Shown: positions 36,928-45,568, counted from the stretch's first letter. The stretch: 64,000 nt of DNA from an uncultured Prevotellaceae bacterium (GCA_946404865.1 CAMJFC010000006.1:1-64000); one strand, 5' to 3'. The notes: generated by a model from the sequence alone, not told the origin. Made by a program: numbers and translations.

Positions 36928-36986
36928 CACCAAATAAGCACGATGTGGCTTGACGTGCCTGCCATAATAACCATAAAACGATTATC

Positions 36987-37793
36987 ATGCCGAAAAAAAT
37001 ATTATTCATCAATCAGGAGATCTCTCCTTATGTATCCGAGAGCGCGATGTCAGTCATGGGCAACAAACTGCCTCAGATGATGCAAGAACAAGGTTATGAG
37101 ATACGTACATTCATGCCCAAATGGGGTAGCATCAATGAGCGTCGCGGTCAGCTTCATGAGGTACAACGCCTGACAGGCATGAATCTGATTATAGATGACA
37201 CCGACCATCCGTTGGTCATCAAGGTCGCATCTATTCCCGTCTCCCGTCTATCGGTATATTTCATTGACAATGATGATTATTTTTATTCGATGGAAGCCGA
37301 CAAGCTTGGTGACGAAGAATCAGAGAACGGTGAGCGTGCCATTTTCTTTGCCCGTGCCGTGCTTCAAACGGTGATGAAGATGCGTTGGGTGCCCGATGTG
37401 ATTCATTGTCAGGGTTGGATGAGCGCTTTTGTGCCCATGTACATCAAGACCGCCTATCACGATGAGCCATCGTTCACCAACACCAAGGTCATCACATCGC
37501 TGTTTGATAAAGATTTATCATATCATTTAGGCGCCAATTTCAAGCGTTGTATGGAATTCCGCGATGTGACAGAAGACTTGTTGCAGGGTTATCGTGAAGA
37601 CTTCGACTTTATGGAGTTAGGTAAATTAGCGATAGACTACAGCGACGGTATCATCGAAGCATCGCCCGAAGTGAACAGCGACTTGCTTTCTTATGCCAAG
37701 GCGCGCAATATCCCATTCTTGGATTATCCTGGCAGTGAGAATTATCAAGACGCCTATTTAAAATTTTATCAACAATATCTTGGTCAAGAATAA
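36987..37793 (+). CDS. Glycogen/starch-synthase-like protein, catalytic N-domain only
   Basis: A 268-aa protein matching the N-terminal Rossmann domain of GT5 glycogen synthases: ILFINQEISPYVSES at 5-19, FARAVLQTVMKMRWVPDVIHCQGWMSAF near 125-152. The second GT-B lobe, which binds ADP-glucose, is absent, and there is no room for it before the next gene. Bacteroidales commonly encode this short form. It may be a regulatory or partner protein, not a complete synthase. It is followed after 7 bases by the DUF4270 lipoprotein gene. Confidence 0.8.
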   Translation: MPKKILFINQEISPYVSESAMSVMGNKLPQMMQEQGYEIRTFMPKWGSINERRGQLHEVQRLTGMNLIIDDTDHPLVIKVASIPVSRLSVYFIDNDDYFYSMEADKLGDEESENGERAIFFARAVLQTVMKMRWVPDVIHCQGWMSAFVPMYIKTAYHDEPSFTNTKVITSLFDKDLSYHLGANFKRCMEFRDVTEDLLQGYREDFDFMELGKLAIDYSDGIIEASPEVNSDLLSYAKARNIPFLDYPGSENYQDAYLKFYQQYLGQE

Positions 37794-37800
37794 TTATTTC

Positions 37801-39258
37801 ATGAAGGCAAGATTTCTTATCGGGTTGGCCTTATTGGCATTGTTCACATTATCTGCCTGCGATGAGAACACACAAGATTTAGGGTCGTCATTGACCACCC
37901 GTGTGGACAAACTCAATGTTTCTAATCAAGTGTTTCAGGTAACATCCCGCTCGGTGGCAGCCGGTGAGGTTTGGTCGCGCAACAATGTAGGTTATCTGGG
38001 GTGTCTGAAAGACCCGGAGACTGGTAGTTTTATCAAGAGTGGTTTCATGTCGCAATTTCATTTGCTCGACAATTTCCAGATGATAGAAGAGTCGGACATT
38101 GTGAGCCGTGATGAGAATGGCGCCGTCGAAGCTGACTCTTGCGAGATTCGTTTGTTTTACGGCAATATGTATGGTGACTCGTTAGCCACCATGAAATTGA
38201 CCGCCTACGAGTTGGACCATCCCATGACTGAGGACCAGAAATACAATACCAACTTTGACCCCATTTCTGAGGGTTATATCCGTACGGACGGCATCCGCAA
38301 AGACGTTGCATACACCCTGATTAACTTTACGGACAACAACCGCACCGACAAAGATTATGGTAATAATATCTGTGTGAAATTGAATGAGCCCTACACCGAC
38401 AAGAACGGTGTGACCTATTCGAATTTCGGCACTTATCTCATGCGTTGTTACTATTATCACCCTGAATACTTCAAAAACTCCATCACTTTCATGAAGAATG
38501 TGGTGCCAGGTTTTTATTTTGTCCATTCAGGTGGCATCGGTTCCATGGCTCAAGTGGTTTTCCCGCAGATTAACTTGTTCTACCGCGTGCATTCGGCCGA
38601 CACCATCGCCAACGCTTTTACAGTGTTCACGGGTTCAGAAGAAGTGCTTCAGACGTGTCACATCCAGAATGACCAATCCCTGATTGACGACATGATAGCA
38701 GACAACAGCTGCACCTATCTGAAGACCCCTTCAGGCATTTACACCGAGTTGACCCTTCCTATTGACGAGATTTACTCTGGCCATGACAATGATACCATCA
38801 ACAGCGCCAAGCTGGTACTCAAGCGTTTGAACAACGACGTGCCCAGCCAATGGTCGCTTGGCATACCTTCACATGTGTTGATGGTAGCCTCAGACAGTCT
38901 GACCACCTTCTTCAACCAGCAGCAGTTAGCTGACAACAAAGAGACCTACATGGCCTCTTATTCCAGCAGTATCAATGGCTATACGTTTAACAACATCAGC
39001 GGTTTAGTCAGTCATTTGGCACTCATCAAGAAGGCCGGTTTGGCAAGCAACCCGAATTGGGTATCAGAGCATCCGAACTGGAATAAAGTTATCTTGGTGC
39101 CTATCACACCATCCTACCGTACCTATACGAATTATTACGGCTCATCGACGAGCACACTGACAGGCATCACTTACGACATGTCGCTCAGCAGTACCCGTTT
39201 GGTGGGTGGCAGCACGCCGATAGAGATGACGGTAATCTATAGTAAATTCAACGAGTAG
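37801..39258 (+). CDS. DUF4270 family lipoprotein
   Basis: A 485-aa secreted protein of unknown function. The signal peptide ends in a lipobox LSAC with Cys at about residue 20, followed by acidic DENTQD, which suits surface-exposed Bacteroidetes lipoproteins. The rest is predicted beta-rich with YxTNF/YNTNFDP-type segments of the DUF4270 family. I start at ATG 37801; the frame extends 7 codons upstream into the previous gene. It pairs with the short glycogen-synthase-like gene, an association whose meaning is unknown. Confidence 0.85.
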   Translation: MKARFLIGLALLALFTLSACDENTQDLGSSLTTRVDKLNVSNQVFQVTSRSVAAGEVWSRNNVGYLGCLKDPETGSFIKSGFMSQFHLLDNFQMIEESDIVSRDENGAVEADSCEIRLFYGNMYGDSLATMKLTAYELDHPMTEDQKYNTNFDPISEGYIRTDGIRKDVAYTLINFTDNNRTDKDYGNNICVKLNEPYTDKNGVTYSNFGTYLMRCYYYHPEYFKNSITFMKNVVPGFYFVHSGGIGSMAQVVFPQINLFYRVHSADTIANAFTVFTGSEEVLQTCHIQNDQSLIDDMIADNSCTYLKTPSGIYTELTLPIDEIYSGHDNDTINSAKLVLKRLNNDVPSQWSLGIPSHVLMVASDSLTTFFNQQQLADNKETYMASYSSSINGYTFNNISGLVSHLALIKKAGLASNPNWVSEHPNWNKVILVPITPSYRTYTNYYGSSTSTLTGITYDMSLSSTRLVGGSTPIEMTVIYSKFNE

Positions 39259-39259
39259 G

Positions 39260-39397
39260 ATGGCAGATAATTATTTAGAACGCCATCGCGAGGACTATGA
39301 GATACGCAAGAAACGCTGGCTTGCGAAAGGTCATGGGGGCAGTAAGCGACCGTATCGCACACGCGAAATAGAGCGTCCCGAGGACGAGTCGCTCTAA
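39260..39397 (+). CDS. Small basic hypothetical protein, 45 aa
   Basis: An ORF starting one base after the DUF4270 stop codon: MADNYLERHREDYEIRKK, then WLAKGHGG, ending in EDESL. It is rich in Arg, Lys and Glu with a helical N-terminal half. I recall small proteins beginning YLERxxExYExRK in Bacteroidales, but no function is known. Position and spacing suggest translation with the upstream gene. Confidence 0.6.
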   Translation: MADNYLERHREDYEIRKKRWLAKGHGGSKRPYRTREIERPEDESL

Positions 39398-39450
39398 AGG
39401 GAAAAAGACGTGATGTCGTTGTCGTTACAAGAACAGGAGGACTGAGGTTT

Positions 39451-40026
39451 TCAGATGACGGTTCTCAATTGTATCACGCCGTCGTCGAGGCTGTCCACGA
39501 TAGCCAGAGCCTCCACCCTGACGCCTTCCTTCTCGATAATCTCCCTACCCTTTTGGAAAGCCTTCTCGATGATGACCCCGACGCCGACGAGTTGCGCACC
39601 TGCCTGCCTGACCAAATCGATAATGCCCAAGGCTGCATTTCCGTAGGCGAGGAAATCGTCGATAAACAAGACATGGTCATCGGCCGTAAGAAAATCTTTG
39701 CTCACGACGACATCATACGACCTCTGTTTAGTGAAAGAAAAGACCTTAGCCGCCAAGATGTTTTTCATCGTTGACGGTTTTTTCTTTTTCACATAAACCA
39801 CCGGCAGGCCGAGCAAAGCCCCAAGCATGATGGCAGGTGCGATGCCACTGGCCTCAATCGTCAAGATTTTATTGAAGCTGACATCGGCAAACCGTTTTGA
39901 GAACTCCACCGCAATCGCTTTCATCAGATTGGGGTCGATTTGGTGGTTGATAAAACTATCCACCTTTAAAATGCCTCCCGGGAAACATTTCCCGTCGGCA
40001 AGTATCCGTTCACATAATTCTTTCAT
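39451..40026 (-). CDS. xpt: Xanthine phosphoribosyltransferase
   Basis: A purine salvage enzyme making XMP from xanthine and PRPP. The PRPP motif [13 protein letters not shown] lies near residues 118-130; the N-terminal hood [18 protein letters not shown] is typical of Xpt. At 191 aa it is normal. No purine riboswitch is visible upstream; instead the upstream gap holds tandem repeats. Confidence 0.94.
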   Translation of the reverse strand: MKELCERILADGKCFPGGILKVDSFINHQIDPNLMKAIAVEFSKRFADVSFNKILTIEASGIAPAIMLGALLGLPVVYVKKKKPSTMKNILAAKVFSFTKQRSYDVVVSKDFLTADDHVLFIDDFLAYGNAALGIIDLVRQAGAQLVGVGVIIEKAFQKGREIIEKEGVRVEALAIVDSLDDGVIQLRTVI

Positions 40027-40039
40027 AGCGATAGGCTAA

Positions 40040-40142
40040 TTGATGAGGTGAGGGGTGATGGGTATGAGGTATGAGGTGAGAGGTGAGAGGTGATAGGTGA
40101 GAGGTGATAGGTGAGAGATATGAGGTATGGGGTGAGGGGCAG
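40040..40142. repeat. Low-complexity GAGGTGA/GATAGGT tandem repeats
   Basis: About 100 bases consist of imperfect copies of 7- to 14-base units such as GAGGTGATAGGTGA and GTATGAG. They lie between xpt and the glucosaminidase gene, in front of xpt. No gene or stable hairpin is seen. Slippage could alter copy number. Confidence 0.7.
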
Positions 40143-40154
40143 GAAATCTGTTCG

Positions 40155-41078
40155 CTAATAAACGCGGAGACGGTCATTCACATGCAATGTCGCATCAGGC
40201 GACATGCCGTTCAACTTGTAGAGATTCTTTAAGCGTATGCCGTATATCTGGGAAATCAAATACATGCTTTCACCCGGTTGCACGATGTGAACATGTCCTT
40301 TGAACTCTTTGCTGGCGTGTTTCCTCTTTTTCTTCAGGTACACGATGTCACCCTCCCTCAGTTGGTCATGGCGGTCGCGCTCATTGTATTTCGCCAGTTT
40401 TTTAGCCGAGATGCCAACCTCTTTCCCAATGCTCTGGAACGTATCCCCTTTTCTTGCTTTAAGATAATAGTTGTCGTTGTTTCGATAGATAGGATGCAGC
40501 ACACCGCTTTGGTTGGCAGGTTTATCCTTTCCTGCTTTCTGAGCGATATACGGATCGTATGAAGAAGCCCTGTCGTATTGTGTCAGATTATAGGTCTCGA
40601 TGATACCGATAAGCGTTTGCGCATAGGTTGGGCTGGTGGCATAGCCACAGCGTTTCAACCCGTTAGCCCATCCTATATAATCAGTGATTTTCAACTGAAA
40701 GAGCGACGCATATCTGCGATGCTGTGCCAGGAACAGAGAATGGTCTTCATAACTCTGCCGTGCATTATCATAAGCTCTGAAGCACTCATTTTGGTAATCA
40801 TCATCCTTGTGCATTGTCCGTCCTGTCCAGTCATGACATTTGATGCCGAAATGGTTGTTTCCTTTGACAGCCAATGAACTTCTCCCGGCTCCGCTCTCCA
40901 ATAACCCTTGCGCAAGCGTGATGCTCGCCGGAATACAATATTTCAGCATCTGCTCGATGGCCAGCTCTTTATATTGGTCTATATATCCCTGATAAACGGA
41001 GTTCCAGCGCGAGGTTTGCGCCCACGCTGACATCGCAGCCATCCATACAGAGGCAATGATAATGAATAGTTTTCTCAT
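40155..41078 (-). CDS. GH73-type N-acetylglucosaminidase with two LysM domains
   Basis: An exported cell-wall hydrolase that cleaves glycan strands, 307 aa. A signal peptide ends near residue 20 (AWAQ). The glucosaminidase domain at about 35-170 has the catalytic Glu in LAQGLLESGAGRSSLA near 61, then NNHFGIKCHDW. LysM repeats at about 205-250 and 262-306 bind peptidoglycan. It probably acts in cell separation or remodelling. It is a single gene with a -7 element just upstream. Confidence 0.9.
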   Translation of the reverse strand: MRKLFIIIASVWMAAMSAWAQTSRWNSVYQGYIDQYKELAIEQMLKYCIPASITLAQGLLESGAGRSSLAVKGNNHFGIKCHDWTGRTMHKDDDYQNECFRAYDNARQSYEDHSLFLAQHRRYASLFQLKITDYIGWANGLKRCGYATSPTYAQTLIGIIETYNLTQYDRASSYDPYIAQKAGKDKPANQSGVLHPIYRNNDNYYLKARKGDTFQSIGKEVGISAKKLAKYNERDRHDQLREGDIVYLKKKRKHASKEFKGHVHIVQPGESMYLISQIYGIRLKNLYKLNGMSPDATLHVNDRLRVY

Positions 41079-41098
41079 CCAAATTCGTTTTTACGATG

Positions 41099-41106
41099 CA
41101 AAATTA
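41099..41106 (-). promoter_or_regulatory. -7 promoter element of the glucosaminidase gene
   Basis: The minus strand reads TAATTTTG, matching TAnnTTTG, 20 bases before the start codon. Confidence 0.4.
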
Positions 41107-41163
41107 GATAAAAAAATGCTGATGCGAGATAAAACTACAAAAAAAATAAAAACTTTGCCAATT

Positions 41164-41271
41164 ATTTTGTTTTGTCTTCGGCTTGCACTACTTTTGGAGA
41201 AAGCAGGCTGCGCCTCAACAAAAAAAACTTTTGTTTTTATTTTGTTTTGTCTTCGGCTTGCACTACTTTTG
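41164..41271 (+). repeat. Duplicated 33-bp promoter-containing unit upstream of folK-like gene
   Basis: An identical 33-base unit lies at 41164-41196 and 41239-41271, 75 bases apart. Each contains TTTG, a 19-base spacer and TACTTTTG, a complete Bacteroidetes promoter, with CTTCGGCTTGCAC in the spacer. The second -7 element ends only 4 bases before the folK-like ATG, so a transcript from it would begin within or after that ATG; only the first copy gives a normal leader. Confidence 0.75.
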
Positions 41272-41275
41272 CAGC

Positions 41276-41650
41276 ATGAGGCATAAAATCGTTATTGCAT
41301 TGGGGAGCAATCACCGCCCCATGGTACACATCCGACAAGCCCGCGAAGGTCTGTCACAACTCATCAATATCGACCGTTTCAGTCGCAATCTATGGACCGA
41401 AGCTATCGGTATCATCTCGCCACGCTTTCTCAACTGCATGGCCATTGGCACAACGGAACTTTCTGAGAATGATCTATTACAGACACTTAAGACATTGGAG
41501 CAGCAATGCGGCGACAGTCGTCTGGAACGGCAAGCCGGACGCGTGCATCTCGATGTCGATTTATTGCGCTATGATGATGAAGATTATCATCCCAATGATT
41601 GGAAGCGGGGGTATATCATCACTCTATATCAAGAAATAACGGCATCATGA
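41276..41650 (+). CDS. folK: Short HPPK-like protein (folK family)
   Basis: It resembles 6-hydroxymethyl-7,8-dihydropterin pyrophosphokinase of folate synthesis: IALGSNHRP at residues 7-15, an A-x5-L helix, and RVHLDVDLLRYDDEDY near 90-105 in place of the usual R-x-DxDLL motif. The 124 aa are shorter than the usual 150-170, and the PHP/R-x-FVL block is reduced to NDWKRGYI. It may be a reduced enzyme or a non-catalytic relative. Start ATG 41276 was chosen by homology. Confidence 0.65.
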   Translation: MRHKIVIALGSNHRPMVHIRQAREGLSQLINIDRFSRNLWTEAIGIISPRFLNCMAIGTTELSENDLLQTLKTLEQQCGDSRLERQAGRVHLDVDLLRYDDEDYHPNDWKRGYIITLYQEITAS

Positions 41651-41775
41651 GCGCGGCCGAGATCGGCCACGCTGGGGAAAGCAGAAGGAAAACCATGCAG
41701 GGGAAGCATGAGGAATGGGTGAAGGAAGCAAGAGGAAAGCCACGCTGGAATTACATAATAATCACAACACGATGA
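41647..41775 (+). CDS. Possible 42-aa ORF overlapping both neighbours
   Basis: Its ATG overlaps the folK-like stop (ATGA at 41647-41650) and its stop overlaps the M64 start (ATGA at 41772-41775), the arrangement of translational coupling. The peptide begins MSAAEIGHAGES and is basic. It is built over a palindromic repeat and has no recognisable relatives, so it may be only an open stretch that lets ribosomes pass from one gene to the next. Confidence 0.3.
   Translation: MSAAEIGHAGESRRKTMQGKHEEWVKEARGKPRWNYIIITTR
41656..41669. repeat. CCGAGATCGG-core palindrome, relative of the DUF2520 repeat
   Basis: GGCCGA-GA-TCGGCC matches the core of the repeats at 28243-28313. A 9-base direct repeat CCACGCTGG occurs at 41667-41675 and 41740-41748. 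Confidence 0.55.
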
Positions 41776-43019
41776 GACGAATCATATTTGCTACGCTGAG
41801 CGTACTTTTGTTCAGTTTGAACGCTTTTGGGCAGTCGTTCGACGATTACTTCGTTGACGCCACATTGCGCTTAGACTATATCTTTTCCGGTGACGCCAAT
41901 CATCAGGAAATCTCTGTGGACCAGTTGAACCGCGTGCCTCGCTGGTGGGGCAAGCGGCATCATCTGAGCGAGGTACCTGTTGAGGGCAACGGTCAAGTGA
42001 TTGTCCGCGACCATCACAGTCACAATGTGATATACCGCCATTCTTTCTCCACACTGTTTCAGGAATGGCTGAGTTATGACGAAGCCCACCAGATACGCAA
42101 ATCCTATGAGAATGTGTTTCTTGTCCCCATGCCCAAAGACACCGTAGATGTGAGCGTGGTGCTCTTCAACAACCGTCGTGAGACGATGGCGGAATATACG
42201 CACACGGTCGTTCCCACCGACATTCTCATCCGCCATATCGGCGAGCATGACATCACCCCCTACGACGTCATCCAAAGCGCCATCGACCCTAAGCACAGCA
42301 TCCACATCGCCTATATCGCCGAGGGTTATACCGAAGAAGAGATGGACGTGTTTCTTCGTGATGCCCGGAGAGCGACCGAAGCCCTGTTCGCCCACGAGCC
42401 TTTCCGCCAATTCCGCGACCGTTTTGACATCATCGCAGTGAAGTCAGTGTCGCGGGAGAGCGGCACCTCCATCCCCTCAGAAGGGATTTGGAAAAACACG
42501 GTGCTCCACTCGCATTTTGACACCTTCTACTCCGACCGCTACCTGACCACCCTTCATTTGAAAGACCTTCATGACTGTCTGGCCGGAACGCCCTACGAGC
42601 ACATCATCGTATTGGTCAACACCGATCAATATGGCGGAGGAGGCATCCTCAATTCCTACAACCTTTCAATGACACACAACCCTTATTTCCTTCCCGTTGT
42701 GGTACATGAGTTCGGACATAGTTTCGGCGGTTTAGGCGATGAATACGCATACGAATCTGAAGCGATACCGATGTATCCGCATGACGTCGAGCCATGGGAG
42801 CCCAACCTGACCACCCTCGCCGACTTTCATGGCAAATGGGAAGACATGATAGACAAAGACTCCACCGTCGTGGGACTGTACGAAGGAGCGGGCTACAGTA
42901 TGACAGGCGTCTATCGTCCGAGCAAGGATTGTCGTATGCGCACCAATGAGAACCCGACGTTCTGTCCGGTCTGCGAGCGTTCGTTGACCCGTCTGATTGA
43001 TTTTTATACCGGAAAATGA
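41772..43019 (+). CDS. M64 family metallopeptidase (IgA-peptidase-like), secreted
   Basis: A 415-aa exported zinc peptidase. The signal peptide ends near residue 20 (NAFGQ). An N-terminal M64 beta domain covers about 25-140, then the peptidase M64 domain. Zinc binding uses HEFGHSFGGLGDEY near 312-325, HExxH with the third ligand further on. M64 enzymes include an immunoglobulin A peptidase, but most Bacteroidales members are uncharacterised, so IgA is not implied. The ATG at 41772 opens the signal peptide; upstream codons in the frame lack one. It overlaps the TPR gene by ATGA. Confidence 0.88.
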   Translation: MRRIIFATLSVLLFSLNAFGQSFDDYFVDATLRLDYIFSGDANHQEISVDQLNRVPRWWGKRHHLSEVPVEGNGQVIVRDHHSHNVIYRHSFSTLFQEWLSYDEAHQIRKSYENVFLVPMPKDTVDVSVVLFNNRRETMAEYTHTVVPTDILIRHIGEHDITPYDVIQSAIDPKHSIHIAYIAEGYTEEEMDVFLRDARRATEALFAHEPFRQFRDRFDIIAVKSVSRESGTSIPSEGIWKNTVLHSHFDTFYSDRYLTTLHLKDLHDCLAGTPYEHIIVLVNTDQYGGGGILNSYNLSMTHNPYFLPVVVHEFGHSFGGLGDEYAYESEAIPMYPHDVEPWEPNLTTLADFHGKWEDMIDKDSTVVGLYEGAGYSMTGVYRPSKDCRMRTNENPTFCPVCERSLTRLIDFYTGK

Positions 43020-43618
43020 AAGCAGCACATCAAATCGCATCCGTCGTGGTGTGTTGGATGTTCAGCATTACCATGAATGCCCAGCCGAGCGACAGCGACC
43101 GTCTGGGTATGGCATTGGACTATTACTGCAGCGGAAAGATAGAAGAGGCATTGGTCATTTTCGAGCGTTTAGACCGCCAATATCAGCTCAACCCCCGCTT
43201 TCACGCCTACATGGGTATGTGTTATTACCATGAGCGCATTTACGATCTGGCTTGCAAGTATTTTGATGAAGCCATCCCCCATTTGGGTGGTTTTTCCCCC
43301 ATTGAGCGATTCTCCTATTATTATAGTGCCGGTGACAGCCACTTTCGTTTAGAAGAGTATGCTGCCGCTCTACCCTATTTCGAGCAAGCCCTGACCGTAT
43401 GTCCGGAGCAGAGAAGAACAGACGTGCTGTCGTTGTTGGAATGGTGCCGCAAGATGACATCTCCAACGACAGATGCCATCACCGACGAATCGGAAACGGA
43501 GGGAAAAACTGCAGCAGAGGAAGATTCCATACCAGAGAAAGAACCTTCGGCAGAGGAAAAAACCGCAAAAGAAACGGTGGTGGAGTCAGAGTCCATGGAA
43601 CCAACCGCACCACAGTGA
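43016..43618 (+). CDS. Secreted TPR protein with acidic tail
   Basis: A 200-aa protein with a signal peptide (to about residue 22, MNAQ) and three tetratricopeptide-like helix pairs at about 25-145 (LGMALDYYCSGKIEEALVIF, ARAALPYFEQAL-like). The last 50 residues are a Glu/Lys/Thr-rich disordered tail. It starts within the M64 stop codon, so it is probably a partner or assembly factor of that peptidase. It ends four bases from the convergent cdd gene. Confidence 0.75.
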   Translation: MKAAHQIASVVVCWMFSITMNAQPSDSDRLGMALDYYCSGKIEEALVIFERLDRQYQLNPRFHAYMGMCYYHERIYDLACKYFDEAIPHLGGFSPIERFSYYYSAGDSHFRLEEYAAALPYFEQALTVCPEQRRTDVLSLLEWCRKMTSPTTDAITDESETEGKTAAEEDSIPEKEPSAEEKTAKETVVESESMEPTAPQ

Positions 43619-43622
43619 GCCG

Positions 43623-44105
43623 TTACTGACGCATATCACTATCCAAGAAGCATAGCGGCATCAAGTCTTTGATTGAATTGATGACATAAACGCCGTCGGT
43701 GCCATAGAGCAGAATGCGTATCGGTTTCTGGTAACGCTCCTCCACTTCTAAAATGACCTGTCTGCATGCGCCACAGGGAGATACGGGGGTCGCCACCAAT
43801 CCATGTTCATTTTTAGCAGCGATGGCCAGCATAGCCACTGCTTTTTGTGGGTATTGAGCTTGTGCGGCGAAGATGGCTGTTCTCTCAGCGCATAACCCCG
43901 ACGGGAATGCCGCATTCTCCTGGTTTGCGCCGATGATGACCGACCCGTCGTCCAACAACACAGCCGCTCCGACGTGGAAATTAGAATAGATGGCGTATGA
44001 GTTGTCCGTTGCCATAATCGCCTTTTCCACGAGCATTCTCTCCGTCTCATTCAATTCATCTAACTGACAGAATTGGAATTGGATTGTTAAGTCAATATTC
44101 TTCAT
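43623..44105 (-). CDS. cdd: Cytidine deaminase
   Basis: A zinc enzyme of pyrimidine salvage that deaminates cytidine and deoxycytidine. The first motif NQENAAFPSGLCAERTA has the zinc Cys and catalytic Glu; the second, SPCGACRQV, has the other two zinc cysteines. The 160 aa are standard. I start at ATG 44105 (MKNIDL), which matches the family; the longer frame to 44132 begins with TTG. The upstream beta-helix gene ends 23 bases before, so the two form an operon. Confidence 0.92.
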   Translation of the reverse strand: MKNIDLTIQFQFCQLDELNETERMLVEKAIMATDNSYAIYSNFHVGAAVLLDDGSVIIGANQENAAFPSGLCAERTAIFAAQAQYPQKAVAMLAIAAKNEHGLVATPVSPCGACRQVILEVEERYQKPIRILLYGTDGVYVINSIKDLMPLCFLDSDMRQ

Positions 44106-44128
44106 AGGCTTATCGTTTTCATAACGTT

Positions 44129-45568
44129 TCAAGGTTTTACATATTCATAGCATCCCATATCCGGTTCCTCATCCCTTCTCACTCCATTACGGTCATATTC
44201 CAAGAAATGACTTTTATCAGCCGCACCGATAGCCAAAGACTGTTCGCCCAATTTGAAATCATATCTCAAATTGTCAGTGTCTAAGTTGGCGAAATTCTTC
44301 ACGCCTCCGTGAATCGTGTCGTCAGGAACCTCCCAGATGACCTCCTTGATCCGCTCCGCATCCTCGATTTGAGGTGTCCGCAGCAAGCAATGGTTAAAGA
44401 GGAACGTATAAGGCTCATCTTGGTTAGACTCGCCCATAATCACATCGTCTGCATATCCAGTGACAATGGTATTATAGCATTTGAAATCGTATAACGGGTA
44501 GTGATGGTCATTGAAATAATTACTGAACCGCAGTGCCACCCCTCTGTTGGCATCAAAAGGATAGAACTGGGCGATAGTGCATTGCATGATTTGCGCCACA
44601 CCCCCGTGAATGGCCACGCAGTCGCCGAGCGTGTTCGTCACCTGACAGTTTTGTATATCCACCACAGCATTTTGCGATAATACCCCCACCCCTTTACAAT
44701 TATGCACAACAGAATTATACAGCGAGAGTTTTAGTCTGTCAACAGCCGAAGAGTCACAGACAATCGCATCAGAAGCGCTGTGAATATCCGCATAGTTGAT
44801 GACATTCTCGTAAGATTTCTCAAAGAAATGAATGCCTTTCCATTGTCCGCTCACGTTGTCATAAGGCAGGTAATCGAACATGTGGTCGATGCGGTCGCCC
44901 CTCAAGACGACATTATGCTCGACATCACCATTGACCATCAGTCGCCCATAAACATCGACACCCGCATCAGCATGGAAATAGAGTGTCGTGCCCGCTTCGA
45001 TATTCAGTGTGGCCCCCTCCTTCACGGTAATGCCTCCGTAAACGATGATGGGACGGTCGCCTCCGATGGTTGTCGCCTCATCCACAACCACATCCTTCAT
45101 CATCACCGCATCCCACGTATAAGCGTTGAGGTTCACCTTCTGCTGTACCCCGCTTTCAAGCGTAAACACGAGGTTGTCCATAATGCGCGTAGGTGCATCT
45201 TGATAATTCAGGGGTGATGTGAGTTCGACGAACACCCTGACGCTGTCTTTATTGCGGATTTCCAAATCATTGAGTTGGAACCCCGAGGCAGCACCGAGGA
45301 AAGAGCCATCGACATTGACCCTGAATCCCGTCTGATTACCGCTTTCGAGTCTGATATTGGAGCATCTGATGCCGCTTCCGGATTTGTTATACACCCAGAA
45401 GCTTTTTGTAGCGGTGGGAACAGTAGAAAAGACCGTATCCAAAGCTATCGAATCCGCAGAAAAAGACAACAAATGAGAAGGCGATGTCGTAAAAGAGTCA
45501 TCGTCAGTACATGCAACCAGCAAAGCTAACGCCGCCGACAGCATGAGAATCCATCGCATTCGTTTCAT
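44129..45568 (-). CDS. Lipoprotein with right-handed beta-helix region
   Basis: A 479-aa surface-type lipoprotein. The lipobox LVAC places Cys at residue 20; TDDD after it is a surface-export-like acidic signal. Residues about 190-400 have repeated short strands (AVVDIQNCQVTNTLGD, IMQCTIAQF) with the pattern of a parallel beta-helix, as in pectate-lyase-like proteins. The C terminus DMGCYEY is a motif seen in Bacteroidetes choice-of-anchor/beta-helix proteins. No catalytic residues can be named; substrate unknown. Confidence 0.75.
   Translation of the reverse strand: MKRMRWILMLSAALALLVACTDDDSFTTSPSHLLSFSADSIALDTVFSTVPTATKSFWVYNKSGSGIRCSNIRLESGNQTGFRVNVDGSFLGAASGFQLNDLEIRNKDSVRVFVELTSPLNYQDAPTRIMDNLVFTLESGVQQKVNLNAYTWDAVMMKDVVVDEATTIGGDRPIIVYGGITVKEGATLNIEAGTTLYFHADAGVDVYGRLMVNGDVEHNVVLRGDRIDHMFDYLPYDNVSGQWKGIHFFEKSYENVINYADIHSASDAIVCDSSAVDRLKLSLYNSVVHNCKGVGVLSQNAVVDIQNCQVTNTLGDCVAIHGGVAQIMQCTIAQFYPFDANRGVALRFSNYFNDHHYPLYDFKCYNTIVTGYADDVIMGESNQDEPYTFLFNHCLLRTPQIEDAERIKEVIWEVPDDTIHGGVKNFANLDTDNLRYDFKLGEQSLAIGAADKSHFLEYDRNGVRRDEEPDMGCYEYVKP

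Noticed and set aside
40040..40142. CRISPR array
   Set aside because: The units are 7-14 bases, contiguous and without spacers; no cas genes are near.
44105..44132. Longer cdd start at 44132 overlapping the upstream stop
   Set aside because: The codon is TTG, and homologues begin at the MKNID-type start at 44105.
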